Program-made: the position numbers and the translations under genes | Assembly (NCBI RefSeq): GCF_004331685.1 | Contig: NZ_SJSM01000005.1 | Location: 62,001-126,000 of the forward strand | Direction of reading: 5' to 3' | From: Pedobacter hiemivivus | GTDB taxonomy: Bacteria; Bacteroidota; Bacteroidia; Sphingobacteriales; Sphingobacteriaceae | DNA length: 64,000 nt | Shown here: in pieces, positions 37,225-47,841 of the stretch | Position numbering within the stretch: the first letter of the stretch is position 1 | Layout: the number at the start of each line of letters is the position of its first letter | The notes under the pieces: generated by a model | What the model was told of the DNA's origin: nothing | Databases searched by the model: none | The model's input: the letters and a program-made list of their open reading frames with translations, nothing else

Positions 37225-38637
37225 TTATTCTACTGACTCTACCCAACTATAATTTCCAATAAGTTTGGCCGTATGCTTACCCGTAATATCCTTAATTTCA
37301 TCACTTTGCCCTGCCGGTTTTGTTCTGAAATCCCAGGCTCCAACTAAATCAGGATCCTGAGGATCAATAGTATTTTGTCTGTTATAGGATAATTTTATTT
37401 CTCCCGGAGTTTTGGCTATTTTCCAAATCCGCATGTATTTGATAGATCCATTAAAATATTCCAGTCTATTACCATTAGCATCCAGACGGGTAAATGCTGT
37501 CATTTTCATTTTTTTAGAAATAGCAGATGCCGCATTATACTGGCGTTCTTTTTCTCCAATTCTGATGATATCACCGGTTTGATTTCCGTTTTTATAAATC
37601 TTCGATCTGTTATCAGCGTCGCCATCCAGTCCTTTATCGCTATAGATAAATACAAAATGCATCCATTCGTCCTTATTAGAATAGCTAAATGCAGGCTCCC
37701 ACAACATTCTGTTCTGATTATTAACATCTACTATGCCTACAGACCCTCTAACAATATTCTTGTTTCGTGATTGAACGCGCCAACCCGAGAAAAAACTATT
37801 TTCCGTAGTATAAGTGGAAAGGAAAGTACTATTGTCTTCACCTGCCAGATTGCAATAATCTTTAATCTTCACCCACAATTCAATGGTAAACGCCTGATTG
37901 CCCTGCGCTCCAAACTTGATATAATCATCACTGTATCCAAAGTCAATATAACCACCGCTATTTCCGTTGACCAGCAATTCATAACTTATATTATCTACAA
38001 TCCGAACAGAAGCTTTAAATTTCGTTATTTCTATTTCAGCATCATTTAAAGCTGCATTTATTTCTTCATTGCCGACAGTTAGCATGGTCCCACCTTTAAT
38101 CCTTTCAATCAATTGATCTAACTTTTCGACTGCTTTCTGAAGTATTTCTTTGCTCAAAGGCGGATAATTACCCTCATAATTTCCATAGGTAGTATTATCT
38201 CTCATATCCTTAATGGACTTAGATTTAAGTTCTACTTTTTCTAATAAAGCGGTTGCTGCAGGATTCAGGTTGATCCGCCTGGAATCTTTGAATTGGTCTA
38301 TAGCCACATGCGCCCTTTCTATTGCTGCCTTTACCGTACCCTCATCAGGTATACTTCCATTCTTTATTTTAGCAAGAAGTTCATCTATTTCAGCAATAGC
38401 TTTATCCACTATAATTTTGCTAGACGCTGGATAAGTACCAGCAACATCGCCATAGGTAGAATTTTCACTTAAATAATTCAGTGCATTTTTAGTTACCTGC
38501 ACCTGAGAAACATAAGCAGGATTAGTGTCTTTATTTTCATCTTTACAAGCAGCAAAAACGAACAAGATACATAGCCATAAAAATAACCGTTTTACACCGA
38601 TCGTTCCCGCTCTATTATTTATTAATTTCATAATCAT
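37225..38637 (-). CDS. LamG-like surface lipoprotein with two N-terminal helical repeats
   Basis: This protein of about 470 residues has a lipobox FAAC (C31 from the ATG at 38637; an ATG at 38631 and a TTG at 38643 are alternatives). Two helical repeats of about 80 residues follow, marked STYGDVAGTYPASSKIIVDK and TTYGNYEGNYPPLSKEILQK; they resemble FIVAR/DUF4972-type domains. The C-terminal 240 residues form a LamG/concanavalin-like sandwich (NQAFTIELWVKIKDY, EWMHFVFIYSDKGLDGD, YMRIWKIAKTPGEI). It is the last gene of locus D and a paralogue of the next one. A surface glycan-binding role is inferred from lipoprotein type and context. Confidence 0.8.
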   Translation of the reverse strand: MIMKLINNRAGTIGVKRLFLWLCILFVFAACKDENKDTNPAYVSQVQVTKNALNYLSENSTYGDVAGTYPASSKIIVDKAIAEIDELLAKIKNGSIPDEGTVKAAIERAHVAIDQFKDSRRINLNPAATALLEKVELKSKSIKDMRDNTTYGNYEGNYPPLSKEILQKAVEKLDQLIERIKGGTMLTVGNEEINAALNDAEIEITKFKASVRIVDNISYELLVNGNSGGYIDFGYSDDYIKFGAQGNQAFTIELWVKIKDYCNLAGEDNSTFLSTYTTENSFFSGWRVQSRNKNIVRGSVGIVDVNNQNRMLWEPAFSYSNKDEWMHFVFIYSDKGLDGDADNRSKIYKNGNQTGDIIRIGEKERQYNAASAISKKMKMTAFTRLDANGNRLEYFNGSIKYMRIWKIAKTPGEIKLSYNRQNTIDPQDPDLVGAWDFRTKPAGQSDEIKDITGKHTAKLIGNYSWVESVE

Positions 38638-38700
38638 TTTCAATTATTGAATGTTCAATTATATTTTAAGATCATTGGTTTTTAATGATGATCCCGACTA

Positions 38701-39840
38701 TTATCGATTTTCCCACTTGTATGTACCAATAATTTTCGCAAAGTGTCTTCCCGTTATGTCAGCAATTTTTGAGTCATCAAGCGCTGTATGCTGCAGGTCC
38801 CAACCGCAAACTAAATTAGGATCACTGGCACTTATGGTCTCAGTTCCATCTTTTGAAGCTTTTATATAAGCATCGTTTTTATCCGTTTTCCAGATACGGA
38901 TTTTTCGCATATAACCTGCAAAGCCTTCTATGAGCTTCTTTTCCTTAGTAAACCGGGAAAACGCTGTCATAGGAATCTGTAACTGTGCTGCCTTTTCCGA
39001 ATTGTACTTATAATTTAATTCGGAAACATTAAGACGCTCGGTAACCACTCCATTTTTATAGAGTTTTGCCCGCAGACCAGGATTTCCATCTAAGCCTTTA
39101 TCGTTATATACCACAGCAAAATGTATCCATTCTGCAACACCACTGTAGGCAAAGTTAGGTTCCCATAACCTGTACAAATCGTTGTTATCTGTGTTTTTAA
39201 CGCCCGTTGTAAGGCGTAAAATGTCTCTATTGCGCGAATACATCATCCATCCTGTACGGTATTTTGGATCATTATCCATATCTACAAAAGTGGAAAGCAG
39301 AATACTATTGTCTTCTTTACCATAAGTGGTAATTTTTACCCAAAACTCAATAGTGAATGCCTGGTTACCGGTTGCTCCGAAAGTACTATAGTCCGGACTA
39401 TAATCAAAATCCAGGTAACCGCCATGATTACCATCCACGAATAAATATGCAGCTGGAGTTTCAGCGTTCTCGCCGCGTTTACTAGCTTCGAAACTGGCAA
39501 TTGCAGACGTTGCTTTTTTAAGAAAGCGATCTTTCTCTTCTGAAGATAGCTTCGGCACCCCGTATTTAATTAACAAAATATCTCTTTGTGCACCACTAAT
39601 GGCCGCAATCAATATTTCTTTACTCTCCTGAGGATACTTGTCTTTAGCAAAACCATAACTTGAATTGTTCATCAATTCAGTCATTTGGCTAATCAAAAGG
39701 TCAAGTTTTCCAACAATAGGATCAGGAGCTGGTTCAGCTATTTCATTCTTATCAGAGCAGGATAGCAAATTAAATGTAAATGCAATAAGTAAGGTATAGC
39801 ACACAACCCTAAGTATGGATAAGTTTCTTGATTTACTCAT
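38701..39840 (-). CDS. LamG-like surface lipoprotein with one N-terminal helical repeat
   Basis: This 379-residue paralogue of the neighbouring LamG lipoprotein has a lipobox LLSC (C28), one helical repeat with the same signature (SSYGFAKDKYPQESKEILIA), and a LamG-like domain (NQAFTIEFWVKITTYG, EWIHFAVVYNDKGLDGNPGL, YMRKIRIWKTDKND). The two genes probably arose by duplication, with gain or loss of one repeat. It lies 36 bases after the GH76 gene, in the place where surface glycan-binding proteins are often found in glycan loci. Confidence 0.8.
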   Translation of the reverse strand: MSKSRNLSILRVVCYTLLIAFTFNLLSCSDKNEIAEPAPDPIVGKLDLLISQMTELMNNSSYGFAKDKYPQESKEILIAAISGAQRDILLIKYGVPKLSSEEKDRFLKKATSAIASFEASKRGENAETPAAYLFVDGNHGGYLDFDYSPDYSTFGATGNQAFTIEFWVKITTYGKEDNSILLSTFVDMDNDPKYRTGWMMYSRNRDILRLTTGVKNTDNNDLYRLWEPNFAYSGVAEWIHFAVVYNDKGLDGNPGLRAKLYKNGVVTERLNVSELNYKYNSEKAAQLQIPMTAFSRFTKEKKLIEGFAGYMRKIRIWKTDKNDAYIKASKDGTETISASDPNLVCGWDLQHTALDDSKIADITGRHFAKIIGTYKWENR

Positions 39841-39876
39841 TATATAATTTTATTTGGTTCAGAATTTAAACATGAA

Positions 39877-41106
39877 TTATTTTTCTGCCGGAATAACCAG
39901 CATTAGTGCGGTAATTCCCGACGCATCGTAACATTCAATCACATCATTCGCAGTATATTGCTGAGTATAGTTTTTTCCCATAAGATTTCTTGATTTATCT
40001 CTGTTCTTCCAACCATAATTGATGGTTCTCTGGAGCCATGGTAAATATTGCTTCTGATTTCCATCTTCAATTAAACGAACAATATATTGAGCAAAGATTG
40101 CCGTATAAATTCCCTGTTCAATTCCGTTTTTATAAGGCATGATCATCAATGGGGCCGACATCGTATTCATGGTATAATCTGCCGTCAACTTTGCCGCATC
40201 AAGATATCGTTGTTCACCAGTAGACTTATACAACATGGTGGCAGCGCCAATACAAGTTGCCTGATTATAAACTTGTGATGTCCAATCGTTTGCTTTACCG
40301 TGTCTGGAATCTGCAACCAACCCTCTTTTATTGTCAAACAGATTTTTGTAAGACCACTCGTAAATCTCCTTTGCCTTACTTAAATACTCTGCTTTGCCTG
40401 TAGCATTATATAATGTCATCGCAGCAATAATGGTAGGATAATTAATGCATGCCATTTTACCAGCTTTCAGCTTTGATGGATTATTGTTTTCCCATGCCCA
40501 AAACATGCCCCCCTCTACCGGATCGTATGATCCCGGGTCACCTAGCTGAGGAGAACCGCTCCAAACTCTCTTAAAACCAGATTCTGCCAGTTCAAGATAT
40601 TTTGGGTCTTTAAACAATTCATAGGCACGGGCATGTGAGATTACCCACCACATGATATCATCGTAGATAAACCAAACCTGACCATTATTCCAATTGTAAT
40701 TGTCATAATAGTTTTTGTTTCCCTCAAAGAGATCATTAACCAATTGCAGGTATTTACCATCCTTATCTCTTTTGTAGGCATTCATCGCCATATCCCAGAA
40801 AATTGCCTGCGTCCATATCGCGCCTACTGCATTCGCATCACTAGCTTGTCGGTTAGTATCGCGGAAATAAATTTTGCGGTTCTTATCTAACAGTGATTCA
40901 TTAAATGCATTATAAGCCACCCAGGTATCTGCGTTGGTGTAAGGAGTTACCAAAGTATATTCAGGTACAAATATTTCATCCTTATGGTCTGCGTTGCAAT
41001 TGGTAAATAACAACGAGCTGCTAAGCATACTTAGCGCGAAAATCAAATTAATCATGATATATTTTTTTTTATTTAGACCGTTCATTTCATGGTTTTGTTT
41101 ATACAT
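39877..41106 (-). CDS. GH76 family endo-alpha-1,6-mannanase lipoprotein
   Basis: This 409-residue protein has a lipobox LFTNC (C37; ATGs at residues 8 and 18 are also possible starts). It shows the (alpha/alpha)6 barrel of GH76, with the catalytic double Asp in VWFIYDDIMWWV (D149 and D150) and conserved blocks GAIWTQAIFWDMAMNAYKR and GGMFWAWENNN. GH76 enzymes cut the alpha-1,6-mannan backbone of fungal cell-wall mannan. The Cys anchor suggests a surface position, so it would make the first cuts before import by the SusC/SusD pair encoded just upstream, 20 bases away. Confidence 0.9.
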   Translation of the reverse strand: MYKQNHEMNGLNKKKYIMINLIFALSMLSSSLLFTNCNADHKDEIFVPEYTLVTPYTNADTWVAYNAFNESLLDKNRKIYFRDTNRQASDANAVGAIWTQAIFWDMAMNAYKRDKDGKYLQLVNDLFEGNKNYYDNYNWNNGQVWFIYDDIMWWVISHARAYELFKDPKYLELAESGFKRVWSGSPQLGDPGSYDPVEGGMFWAWENNNPSKLKAGKMACINYPTIIAAMTLYNATGKAEYLSKAKEIYEWSYKNLFDNKRGLVADSRHGKANDWTSQVYNQATCIGAATMLYKSTGEQRYLDAAKLTADYTMNTMSAPLMIMPYKNGIEQGIYTAIFAQYIVRLIEDGNQKQYLPWLQRTINYGWKNRDKSRNLMGKNYTQQYTANDVIECYDASGITALMLVIPAEK

Positions 41107-41126
41107 TTCCTAAAGATTGAATTTGA

Positions 41127-43034
41127 TTAATAGCCATTGTTTTGAACCAGATTTTTATCAACATCTATTTCCTTCTGAGGAATAGGGAAGAAATATTGTC
41201 TTGGCGCGAATGTGCGGTTGGCAACTTTTGTTCTGTTATAAAAAGCATTCCCGTCAGCTTCCACATTCATCCCATAAATAGGTTTATTCAGATATTCATT
41301 AGCCATTCCCCAACGCCTCAAATCGAAATATCTGGTATTTTCAAAAGACATCTCTACCCTTTTTTCAGCCATAATAGCTTTCATAATATTCTCCTTACCT
41401 GTAGGTGCAGGAATTCTGCCCGAACCACTTCCATATTGAGGTATACCTGCTCTTTCTCGAATTTCGTTTACATATTTCCAGATATCCGGATTTGTAGGAT
41501 CGTACTGACATAGCGCCTCTACATAGTTAAAATAAACCTGAGGCAAGCGAAGAAGAATACAAACCCTATCCCCTGTTCCCCAAGGACCTTCTGGAGCACA
41601 TTTACGAACTACATATCCGGTTTTAGAATAATCATTAACTCCGTTTAGCTTTCCGGCATTGCCACTGTATTCCATTGAGGTATAAATGTTCCCATCTTTG
41701 TTATAAAGCCACTTCTGATTGTTAAAAGTAACATCGGCATAAAAACGTGGCTCCCGTTTATAGTACATGTTTGAAGAACCCGCTGGTGCATATAACTGGT
41801 CAGTACCGCTGCCTTTATAATCTGTTGCAATGGTTCCACTCTCCACATAACCAGACGCGCCATTAATAATTGGACTCTTTCCATCAGCTTGATAACCCAA
41901 AACAGGAGGCAATCCATTGTCCATAAAATAAGCATCTACCTGTTCTTGTGTAGCGCCCAGGAAACCTCCGCCACGATAATCTCCACCAGCACCCTTATGG
42001 TTAGGTGTTCGGTCATATTGCATAGTTGCGGCAGAATTGTCGATTCTATAAAAAATCATCTCTGTATAGCCAGTCATTTCACTATAACTACCCCTCGTGG
42101 CCGTACGATACGATTTATAAGGATCAAGAACCCCATTTGTCAGTACCCTTTCCAGCTTATAATAAGTTGGCACATAAGTGTTCAGGAATTGCTTTGACTC
42201 ATTAATCACATCCAGCCATTTAGCCGTAGCCTGAGACGCATTTTGTGGAAACAATTTCGTGCCATCCGGATTTGCCATATTTGAATAATAGGCATTACTA
42301 CCATTAAACAACCAACTTGCACGGAATGTCAACGCTTCAATAATAAATGCCTGAGCTATACTCTGATCAATCCTTCCTGCTCCGCCACTGCGGTCTTGCG
42401 AAACATGTACTAACAAGCCCTCTTGCTGGGCGGCTTTTAATTCAGAAACGATAAAATTAAAACATTCATCTACGGTATTTCTGGGCAATTGTAATTCTGC
42501 CGAAGGTGTATCCTGAGTAAAATTACCCTTAATAAGTGGTACCGGACCATAAGCACGAACCAGGTAAAAATAGTAGATGGCGCGCAATGCTCTTGCCTCC
42601 GCTCTCCATTGATTTTGGTTTTCTACGGACAGTTGGGAGGTTGGACACTTATACACATTGTCCATAAAAACAGTAGCTTCCCGTATGCCAATATACCAGC
42701 TTTTCCAGCGGTTTTTAACAAACGTATCCTCTGTAGCAGTAAGTGTATTGTTATTGATCAGTTGCGCTTTATTTCCACTTGGATACTCCGTCTCATCGCC
42801 CGCAGCGGTCCATGGCCCTGGCGTACGAAAAATCGCTTGTTCCTGAAGCTGCCGCTGGTTAAACTCATCTGGAATATAGGTGTATACACCTGCAAGGTGT
42901 TTTTGAACGCCATCTCGGGTATTGAATATTTCGGCTAATGAAAGGCGGTCTTGCGGCACCTGGTCAAAATACTTCTTACAGGAAACCGTAAATAGTAAAG
43001 ACACAATCCCTAATAATATTATTATTCTTTTCAT
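41127..43034 (-). CDS. SusD/RagB family nutrient-binding lipoprotein (locus D)
   Basis: This 635-residue SusD homologue is the longest of the five here. It has a lipobox FTVSC (C19), KKYFDQVPQDRLSLAEIFNT, the helix ARALRAIYYFYLVRAYGPVP, and the C-terminal block EKRVEMSFENTRYFDLRRWG. Extra length lies in the middle, probably surface loops that shape the glycan site. It is 9 bases after susC and 20 bases before the GH76 gene, which supports mannan fragments as ligand. Confidence 0.94.
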   Translation of the reverse strand: MKRIIILLGIVSLLFTVSCKKYFDQVPQDRLSLAEIFNTRDGVQKHLAGVYTYIPDEFNQRQLQEQAIFRTPGPWTAAGDETEYPSGNKAQLINNNTLTATEDTFVKNRWKSWYIGIREATVFMDNVYKCPTSQLSVENQNQWRAEARALRAIYYFYLVRAYGPVPLIKGNFTQDTPSAELQLPRNTVDECFNFIVSELKAAQQEGLLVHVSQDRSGGAGRIDQSIAQAFIIEALTFRASWLFNGSNAYYSNMANPDGTKLFPQNASQATAKWLDVINESKQFLNTYVPTYYKLERVLTNGVLDPYKSYRTATRGSYSEMTGYTEMIFYRIDNSAATMQYDRTPNHKGAGGDYRGGGFLGATQEQVDAYFMDNGLPPVLGYQADGKSPIINGASGYVESGTIATDYKGSGTDQLYAPAGSSNMYYKREPRFYADVTFNNQKWLYNKDGNIYTSMEYSGNAGKLNGVNDYSKTGYVVRKCAPEGPWGTGDRVCILLRLPQVYFNYVEALCQYDPTNPDIWKYVNEIRERAGIPQYGSGSGRIPAPTGKENIMKAIMAEKRVEMSFENTRYFDLRRWGMANEYLNKPIYGMNVEADGNAFYNRTKVANRTFAPRQYFFPIPQKEIDVDKNLVQNNGY

Positions 43035-43043
43035 GTTATTAAA

Positions 43044-46000
43044 TTAGAAGGTGAAATTAATACCCAACGAATAGGTAGTGGTATTTGGATATTTACTGCC
43101 GTTATTGGTATTTAACTCAGGATCCCACAGTTTAAATTCACTGATTGTAAACAAATTATTCCCCATCATATAGACCGCAGCATTCTTAATATTAATTGCG
43201 TTAATCCATTTTTTAGGTAAGTTATAGGAGATTTGTAAAGTCTTCAGACGAACGAAACTCATATCATGAATCCACCAGTCGCTGGGCTGAAAGTTATTGG
43301 TATTACCATCCTGATCATCACCATAAGCTAACCGGGGATAAAAGACATCCTGACGGGGGTTACTTTCCATCCACCTGTCTTTAATATTGGTATAAAGATT
43401 TCCTCCACCTCCGGTACCGCGGAAAGGTTGAATACTATTTCCAGACACCATTCTATCTGCATTTTCTGATCCTTGAAAAAGAAGTCCAATAGAAAGTGCT
43501 TTATAACCTACATTGAATCCAAATCCATAAATAATCTGAGGGACATCTCCGCGACCAACATAAGTTTGATCATAAGAGTCAATCACACCATCGCCATTCA
43601 AATCTTGATATTTAATATCTCCAGGTTGCATCACCCCCCATTGCTTAGCAAAGGGACGAGGCGTAATCGCTCTATCTACAGGAGTCATAGACTCCCATCT
43701 TTTGATGTCGGATATGTCATCCTTGGTAAATAATCCCACTGCTACATATCCCTTTTGTGCCAGAATGTTATGACCATTTAAATTCATCCAGGGATAGCGT
43801 TGATCTGGAATCTCACTTTTTGTCCATTTATCATCATTGTAAGTGATATTTCCGCGAACTGATAAAGACCAGTCTTTGCCAAGTGACTTACTATATTCAA
43901 TTGTTCCATCAAACCCTTTATTGTCAACCACACCTATGTTTCCGTAGGGAGCGGCCATATATCCTAAAAAGCCTGGAATAGAACTTTCCCGTTTTAATAA
44001 AATATTTGTACGGTGTTCCTTAAATAAATCGAATACAATGGACAAACTATTGTCAAAGAGTTTCAGGTCCATACCTAAATCCTGCTTTCTGGATTCTTCC
44101 CAACCAACGTTTACTGCGTTATTTCTAACTTCGTAGCCATTAATCCTACTACCTGTATTACTGCCTAATTTATAACCAAAGTCACCGTTTTCTACGATTT
44201 GATCCAGGTACATAAAACGTCTGTCAGACACGTTACTGTTACCGATCTTTCCATCCGTATACCTAAATTTAAGGAATGAAATAACAGAAGATAAGGGTTT
44301 GAAAAATGATTCATTGGAAACTACCCAACCGATACCAAATGCCGGGAACACCCCATAACGACGAGCTGGTGAAAAGTTTTCGGCACCGTTATAACCGATA
44401 TTGAACTCTGCAAAATAGCGATCATCATAAGAGTAAGTAGCTCTTCCTGCAACGCCCATCATCCGGTAAGGAATAGAAGCCTCCAAAGTTGTTGTTGGAT
44501 AAAGTAACTTTTGTTGTGAATTAAACAAGGTTAAACCACTCACACGATGCTTACCAAATGTCCTATCGTAAGTAAGAGAAGCCTCTAAATATGTTTTTTT
44601 ATTGTTAATCCCTTGTTCACTTCTTTGTTCAAAACCCAATACATTAGAACCGCTATAAGTCTGCACTAAAATAGGCTGCTTATCTAATCCGTAAGGCACA
44701 GATCGATCTGCGAAATAAAAGGTAGACTCTCTTTTACTTTGTATTAAATTTACCTCATTATAAACATCGTATGCAAACATAGCTGAAGCCTTCAAACCTT
44801 CAGTTACCATACTTAAATCCTGAGTAACACGAAGGTTGGAGTAAATCTGATTTCTAACATTATTGTTATATCCCCTTCTAGTAGCGTCGGCATAGGGGTT
44901 ACGATAGCCTCCATTTGGATTAATCCCAGGAACAAATGACGCTCCATTAACGTAAAACATTTTCGGATAATCAACTGGAGAAATATCCATAGCCGAATTG
45001 TAAATATCAGATGAAGATATAGCGGGATAATTACCCTCTCCTAGATACCCTTGTGCACCAACATCTACGGTTGTAGTTGGTGTAGCTTTAAGACTTAAAT
45101 TGGTTGTAAAATTGTATCGGTTATAGCTTATTTTTGAATTAAATTCACTCCTTTTATCTGTTTTAGTCATGCCCGCTTCATTATAATAGCTGACAGATGC
45201 ATAATATGTTGCACTCGGACTACCTCCACTCACATTTACATTCATCCGTTTGTTACGACCATATTCGTTAAATATTTCGTCCAACCAATTCACATTAGGA
45301 TATAAATAAGGATCAAGTTTATTTTGAGTACTCTCAATGTAGGCGTTAGCATACTTAGGGTTATAACCATTATTTGCCAGGGCTTCATTTGCTGTCTTCA
45401 TATACTCAACCCCATCAATAAGATCAACCTTTTGAGTAAACCGGCTGATGGATTGATAATAGTCTGCACTTATAACCGGCTTTCCGATTTTCCCTGGTTT
45501 TGTTTTGATAAGGATAACCCCATTGGCACCCCGAACACCATAAACTGCTGTAGCCGAAGCATCTTTTAGTGTGGTTAAAGACTCCACATCCTCGGGATCA
45601 ATGTCATTAAATCCACGTTCAACACCGTCTACCAATACCAAAGGACTAGAAGAGTTTGGTGTAGCAATACCTCTTATCCATATATCCGCTCCATCTTTGC
45701 CTGGTTCGCCAGTACGTTGCACCGCGATCACTCCAGATAGTCGCCCAGCTAAAACAGTTGATAGGCTGCCAGAAGGAGATTTAATATCCTGACGCTTCAA
45801 GGTCGATTGTGCGCCAATATTACTAATCTTCCTTTGTTCACCAAACCCAACAACAACCAATTCATTAAGCTCATTTTTATCCTCTTGCAGTGTAACATTA
45901 TAGGTGTTCTTGCTGCCAATGCTGAGCTCCACCATCGCATAGCCGACAAAAGAGAATCGAAGAATTGTTTTCTTCTGATCTATAGAAATTTCATAACGTC

Positions 46001-46499
46001 CATCAATATCCGATTTAACGACCTTGTTCGTTCCAACCAAAGCAACACTTACACCCTGCATAGGTTCTCCTTTTGAGTTAACCACACGTCCGGTAATTTT
46101 CTTTTCTTCCTTTTGTAAAGGATGCGTTGCTGCAGGTACCTTTCTAGAAACAAAGATCTGGCGGTCTGATATCCGATAAGTATAATCTGTACTTTTAAAT
46201 AACTCAGTTAGAAGATCATCAATGCCTTTATTTTTGATATCCAACGTTATTTTTTTGTTCAAATCAACAACATTATCAACATAGAAAAATATATACTTAC
46301 TCTTACCTTCTATTTCTTTAAAAACATCTTTAAGGTTTCGATTGTACACGGATAAAGTGATCGGCGTACTTTGAGAATAGCCAACCGTTGCAAAAGAGCT
46401 ACTAACTCCAAAAAGGATAAGAGATATCATTAACCGTATCGTCCTAAATCCCCACCAATGGACTTTTCCTAAATCCATATCATTGATTTTATCATACAT
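43044..46499 (-). CDS. SusC/RagA TonB-dependent transducer with STN domain (locus D)
   Basis: This 1151-residue outer-membrane transporter has a signal region (LMISLILFGVSSSFATVGYS), an STN domain (about 47-118; NLKDVFKEIEGKSKYIFFYV), a carboxypeptidase-regulatory-like domain (about 135-205), a plug (LVVVGFGEQRKISNIGAQST, then LTTLKDASATAVYGVRGANG) and a barrel ending in F. Its gene neighbours suggest that it imports alpha-mannan oligosaccharides. The STN domain should relay ligand binding to the FecR encoded upstream. Confidence 0.94.
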   Translation of the reverse strand: MYDKINDMDLGKVHWWGFRTIRLMISLILFGVSSSFATVGYSQSTPITLSVYNRNLKDVFKEIEGKSKYIFFYVDNVVDLNKKITLDIKNKGIDDLLTELFKSTDYTYRISDRQIFVSRKVPAATHPLQKEEKKITGRVVNSKGEPMQGVSVALVGTNKVVKSDIDGRYEISIDQKKTILRFSFVGYAMVELSIGSKNTYNVTLQEDKNELNELVVVGFGEQRKISNIGAQSTLKRQDIKSPSGSLSTVLAGRLSGVIAVQRTGEPGKDGADIWIRGIATPNSSSPLVLVDGVERGFNDIDPEDVESLTTLKDASATAVYGVRGANGVILIKTKPGKIGKPVISADYYQSISRFTQKVDLIDGVEYMKTANEALANNGYNPKYANAYIESTQNKLDPYLYPNVNWLDEIFNEYGRNKRMNVNVSGGSPSATYYASVSYYNEAGMTKTDKRSEFNSKISYNRYNFTTNLSLKATPTTTVDVGAQGYLGEGNYPAISSSDIYNSAMDISPVDYPKMFYVNGASFVPGINPNGGYRNPYADATRRGYNNNVRNQIYSNLRVTQDLSMVTEGLKASAMFAYDVYNEVNLIQSKRESTFYFADRSVPYGLDKQPILVQTYSGSNVLGFEQRSEQGINNKKTYLEASLTYDRTFGKHRVSGLTLFNSQQKLLYPTTTLEASIPYRMMGVAGRATYSYDDRYFAEFNIGYNGAENFSPARRYGVFPAFGIGWVVSNESFFKPLSSVISFLKFRYTDGKIGNSNVSDRRFMYLDQIVENGDFGYKLGSNTGSRINGYEVRNNAVNVGWEESRKQDLGMDLKLFDNSLSIVFDLFKEHRTNILLKRESSIPGFLGYMAAPYGNIGVVDNKGFDGTIEYSKSLGKDWSLSVRGNITYNDDKWTKSEIPDQRYPWMNLNGHNILAQKGYVAVGLFTKDDISDIKRWESMTPVDRAITPRPFAKQWGVMQPGDIKYQDLNGDGVIDSYDQTYVGRGDVPQIIYGFGFNVGYKALSIGLLFQGSENADRMVSGNSIQPFRGTGGGGNLYTNIKDRWMESNPRQDVFYPRLAYGDDQDGNTNNFQPSDWWIHDMSFVRLKTLQISYNLPKKWINAINIKNAAVYMMGNNLFTISEFKLWDPELNTNNGSKYPNTTTYSLGINFTF

Positions 46500-46539
46500 T
46501 TAATTTGGTTTATTTGGTTACACTAATTGTTTATTATAC

Positions 46540-46555
46540 CTCAAACGTCTTTGAG
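46540..46555 (-). other. Short hairpin in the fecR-susC gap (locus D)
   Basis: CTCAAA and TTTGAG form a 6-bp stem with a four-base loop 41 bases before the susC start. It is much weaker than the hairpins at the same place in loci A, B and E and may be chance. Confidence 0.3.
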
Positions 46556-46584
46556 TTTAAAATCCCGGGTGTAATTTTGGGTAA

Positions 46585-47778
46585 TTAATTTTTTCTTCTT
46601 TCTATTCTAAAATCTCCATTTTCTTTAACTGCGCTTACCGGAGCCAAAAATGAAAAGTCTTTCAATATAGTTTCAAGGTTATCCTTCAGATCTAATTTTC
46701 CGGAACACTTTAATTGAGCAGTTTCTGAATCACAGATAATTTTAACACCGTAAAATCTAGACAACCTTTTAAAGATTGAACCTAACTCCTCACTGTTAAA
46801 TTGATATAGACCCTTTGTCCAGGATACATAGTCCTCAACATTAACTTGACTAACAGTTTCTAACTGTCCTTTAGCTTGGAACATTTGATTGGGAACCAAT
46901 AAAGTTTTAGGTGTCTTCGCCGTTTCTACCTGCACACTTCCAGATAATAGCACTACAGACTGCTGATCATCCGAATCATAAGACATCACGTTAAACTTGG
47001 TTCCTAAAACCCTTACGTCCATGTTTTTTGTCTTTACAAAAAAAGGCCTTTTTTTATCTTTAAAGACTTCAATGTATATTTCGCCATCCACATACACCTC
47101 TCGCTTATCCTTCGCAAATTCAGCAGGATATATCAATCTACTTCCAGAATTCACCCATACTTTGGTACCATCGGAGAATGTAAGTGAAGATCGCTTACCA
47201 TATGGAACAATCAATTGATTATATCCGGCATATTGGCTTTTTGAAAGCCGTTCCTCGTTCGTTTGAATATTAGCAGAATCGTAAATAACCTCGGCATCCT
47301 GTTCATTTAAAAGAATAGTTTTATTCTTCGAAAGAATAAGCTGCGTTTGATCACTACCATTTGTATCCGCCTTGTGCGCTGCAGCGAATGTGGTAATATC
47401 TGTTGACCTATCTATATTCATTAAGCTCTTTATGGCGAGAGTAGAAATCAGTATAACACCTATACATGCTGCTACTGCCATTGAGACATAATATAACTTG
47501 TGTTTCTTTCGGGTATGAGTGTTCTGCGCTACAATACCGTCCCATAGTTCCTCCTCTTCCTGATCGGTAAGAGGAATTTGTTGTGCAGCAAAGCGTAAGC
47601 AGTGATTTTTGGCGGCAAGGTACTCCTGTAAATTCTCGCAAGAATGCTCAAATTTATCCCAGAATTCTTCAGTTTCAGGAGTTGGATTTAAAATGGAAGA
47701 AATAAAAAAATCATCCTTTAGGAATTGTTCGTAGGTATATAAAAGATATTTTTTACTTGCTTCGATGTGGTCTTTCAT
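46585..47778 (-). CDS. FecR family anti-sigma factor (locus D)
   Basis: This 397-residue protein has a longer cytoplasmic N-terminus (about 95 residues), one membrane segment (YYVSMAVAACIGVILISTLA, about 100-119), a periplasmic FecR domain (YGKRSSLTFSDGTKVWVNSG) and a C-terminal DUF4974-like domain (LGSIFKRLSRFYGVKIICDS to the end). It diverges more from the other three FecR proteins here than they do from each other, as does its sigma partner. It starts 63 bases after the sigma gene. Confidence 0.92.
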   Translation of the reverse strand: MKDHIEASKKYLLYTYEQFLKDDFFISSILNPTPETEEFWDKFEHSCENLQEYLAAKNHCLRFAAQQIPLTDQEEEELWDGIVAQNTHTRKKHKLYYVSMAVAACIGVILISTLAIKSLMNIDRSTDITTFAAAHKADTNGSDQTQLILSKNKTILLNEQDAEVIYDSANIQTNEERLSKSQYAGYNQLIVPYGKRSSLTFSDGTKVWVNSGSRLIYPAEFAKDKREVYVDGEIYIEVFKDKKRPFFVKTKNMDVRVLGTKFNVMSYDSDDQQSVVLLSGSVQVETAKTPKTLLVPNQMFQAKGQLETVSQVNVEDYVSWTKGLYQFNSEELGSIFKRLSRFYGVKIICDSETAQLKCSGKLDLKDNLETILKDFSFLAPVSAVKENGDFRIERRKN

Positions 47779-47841
47779 TACTATTATTTTGCTGTTTTAT
47801 ATTAGAACAGTTAACAGTAACTTTTATACTCGCCTATTTGG

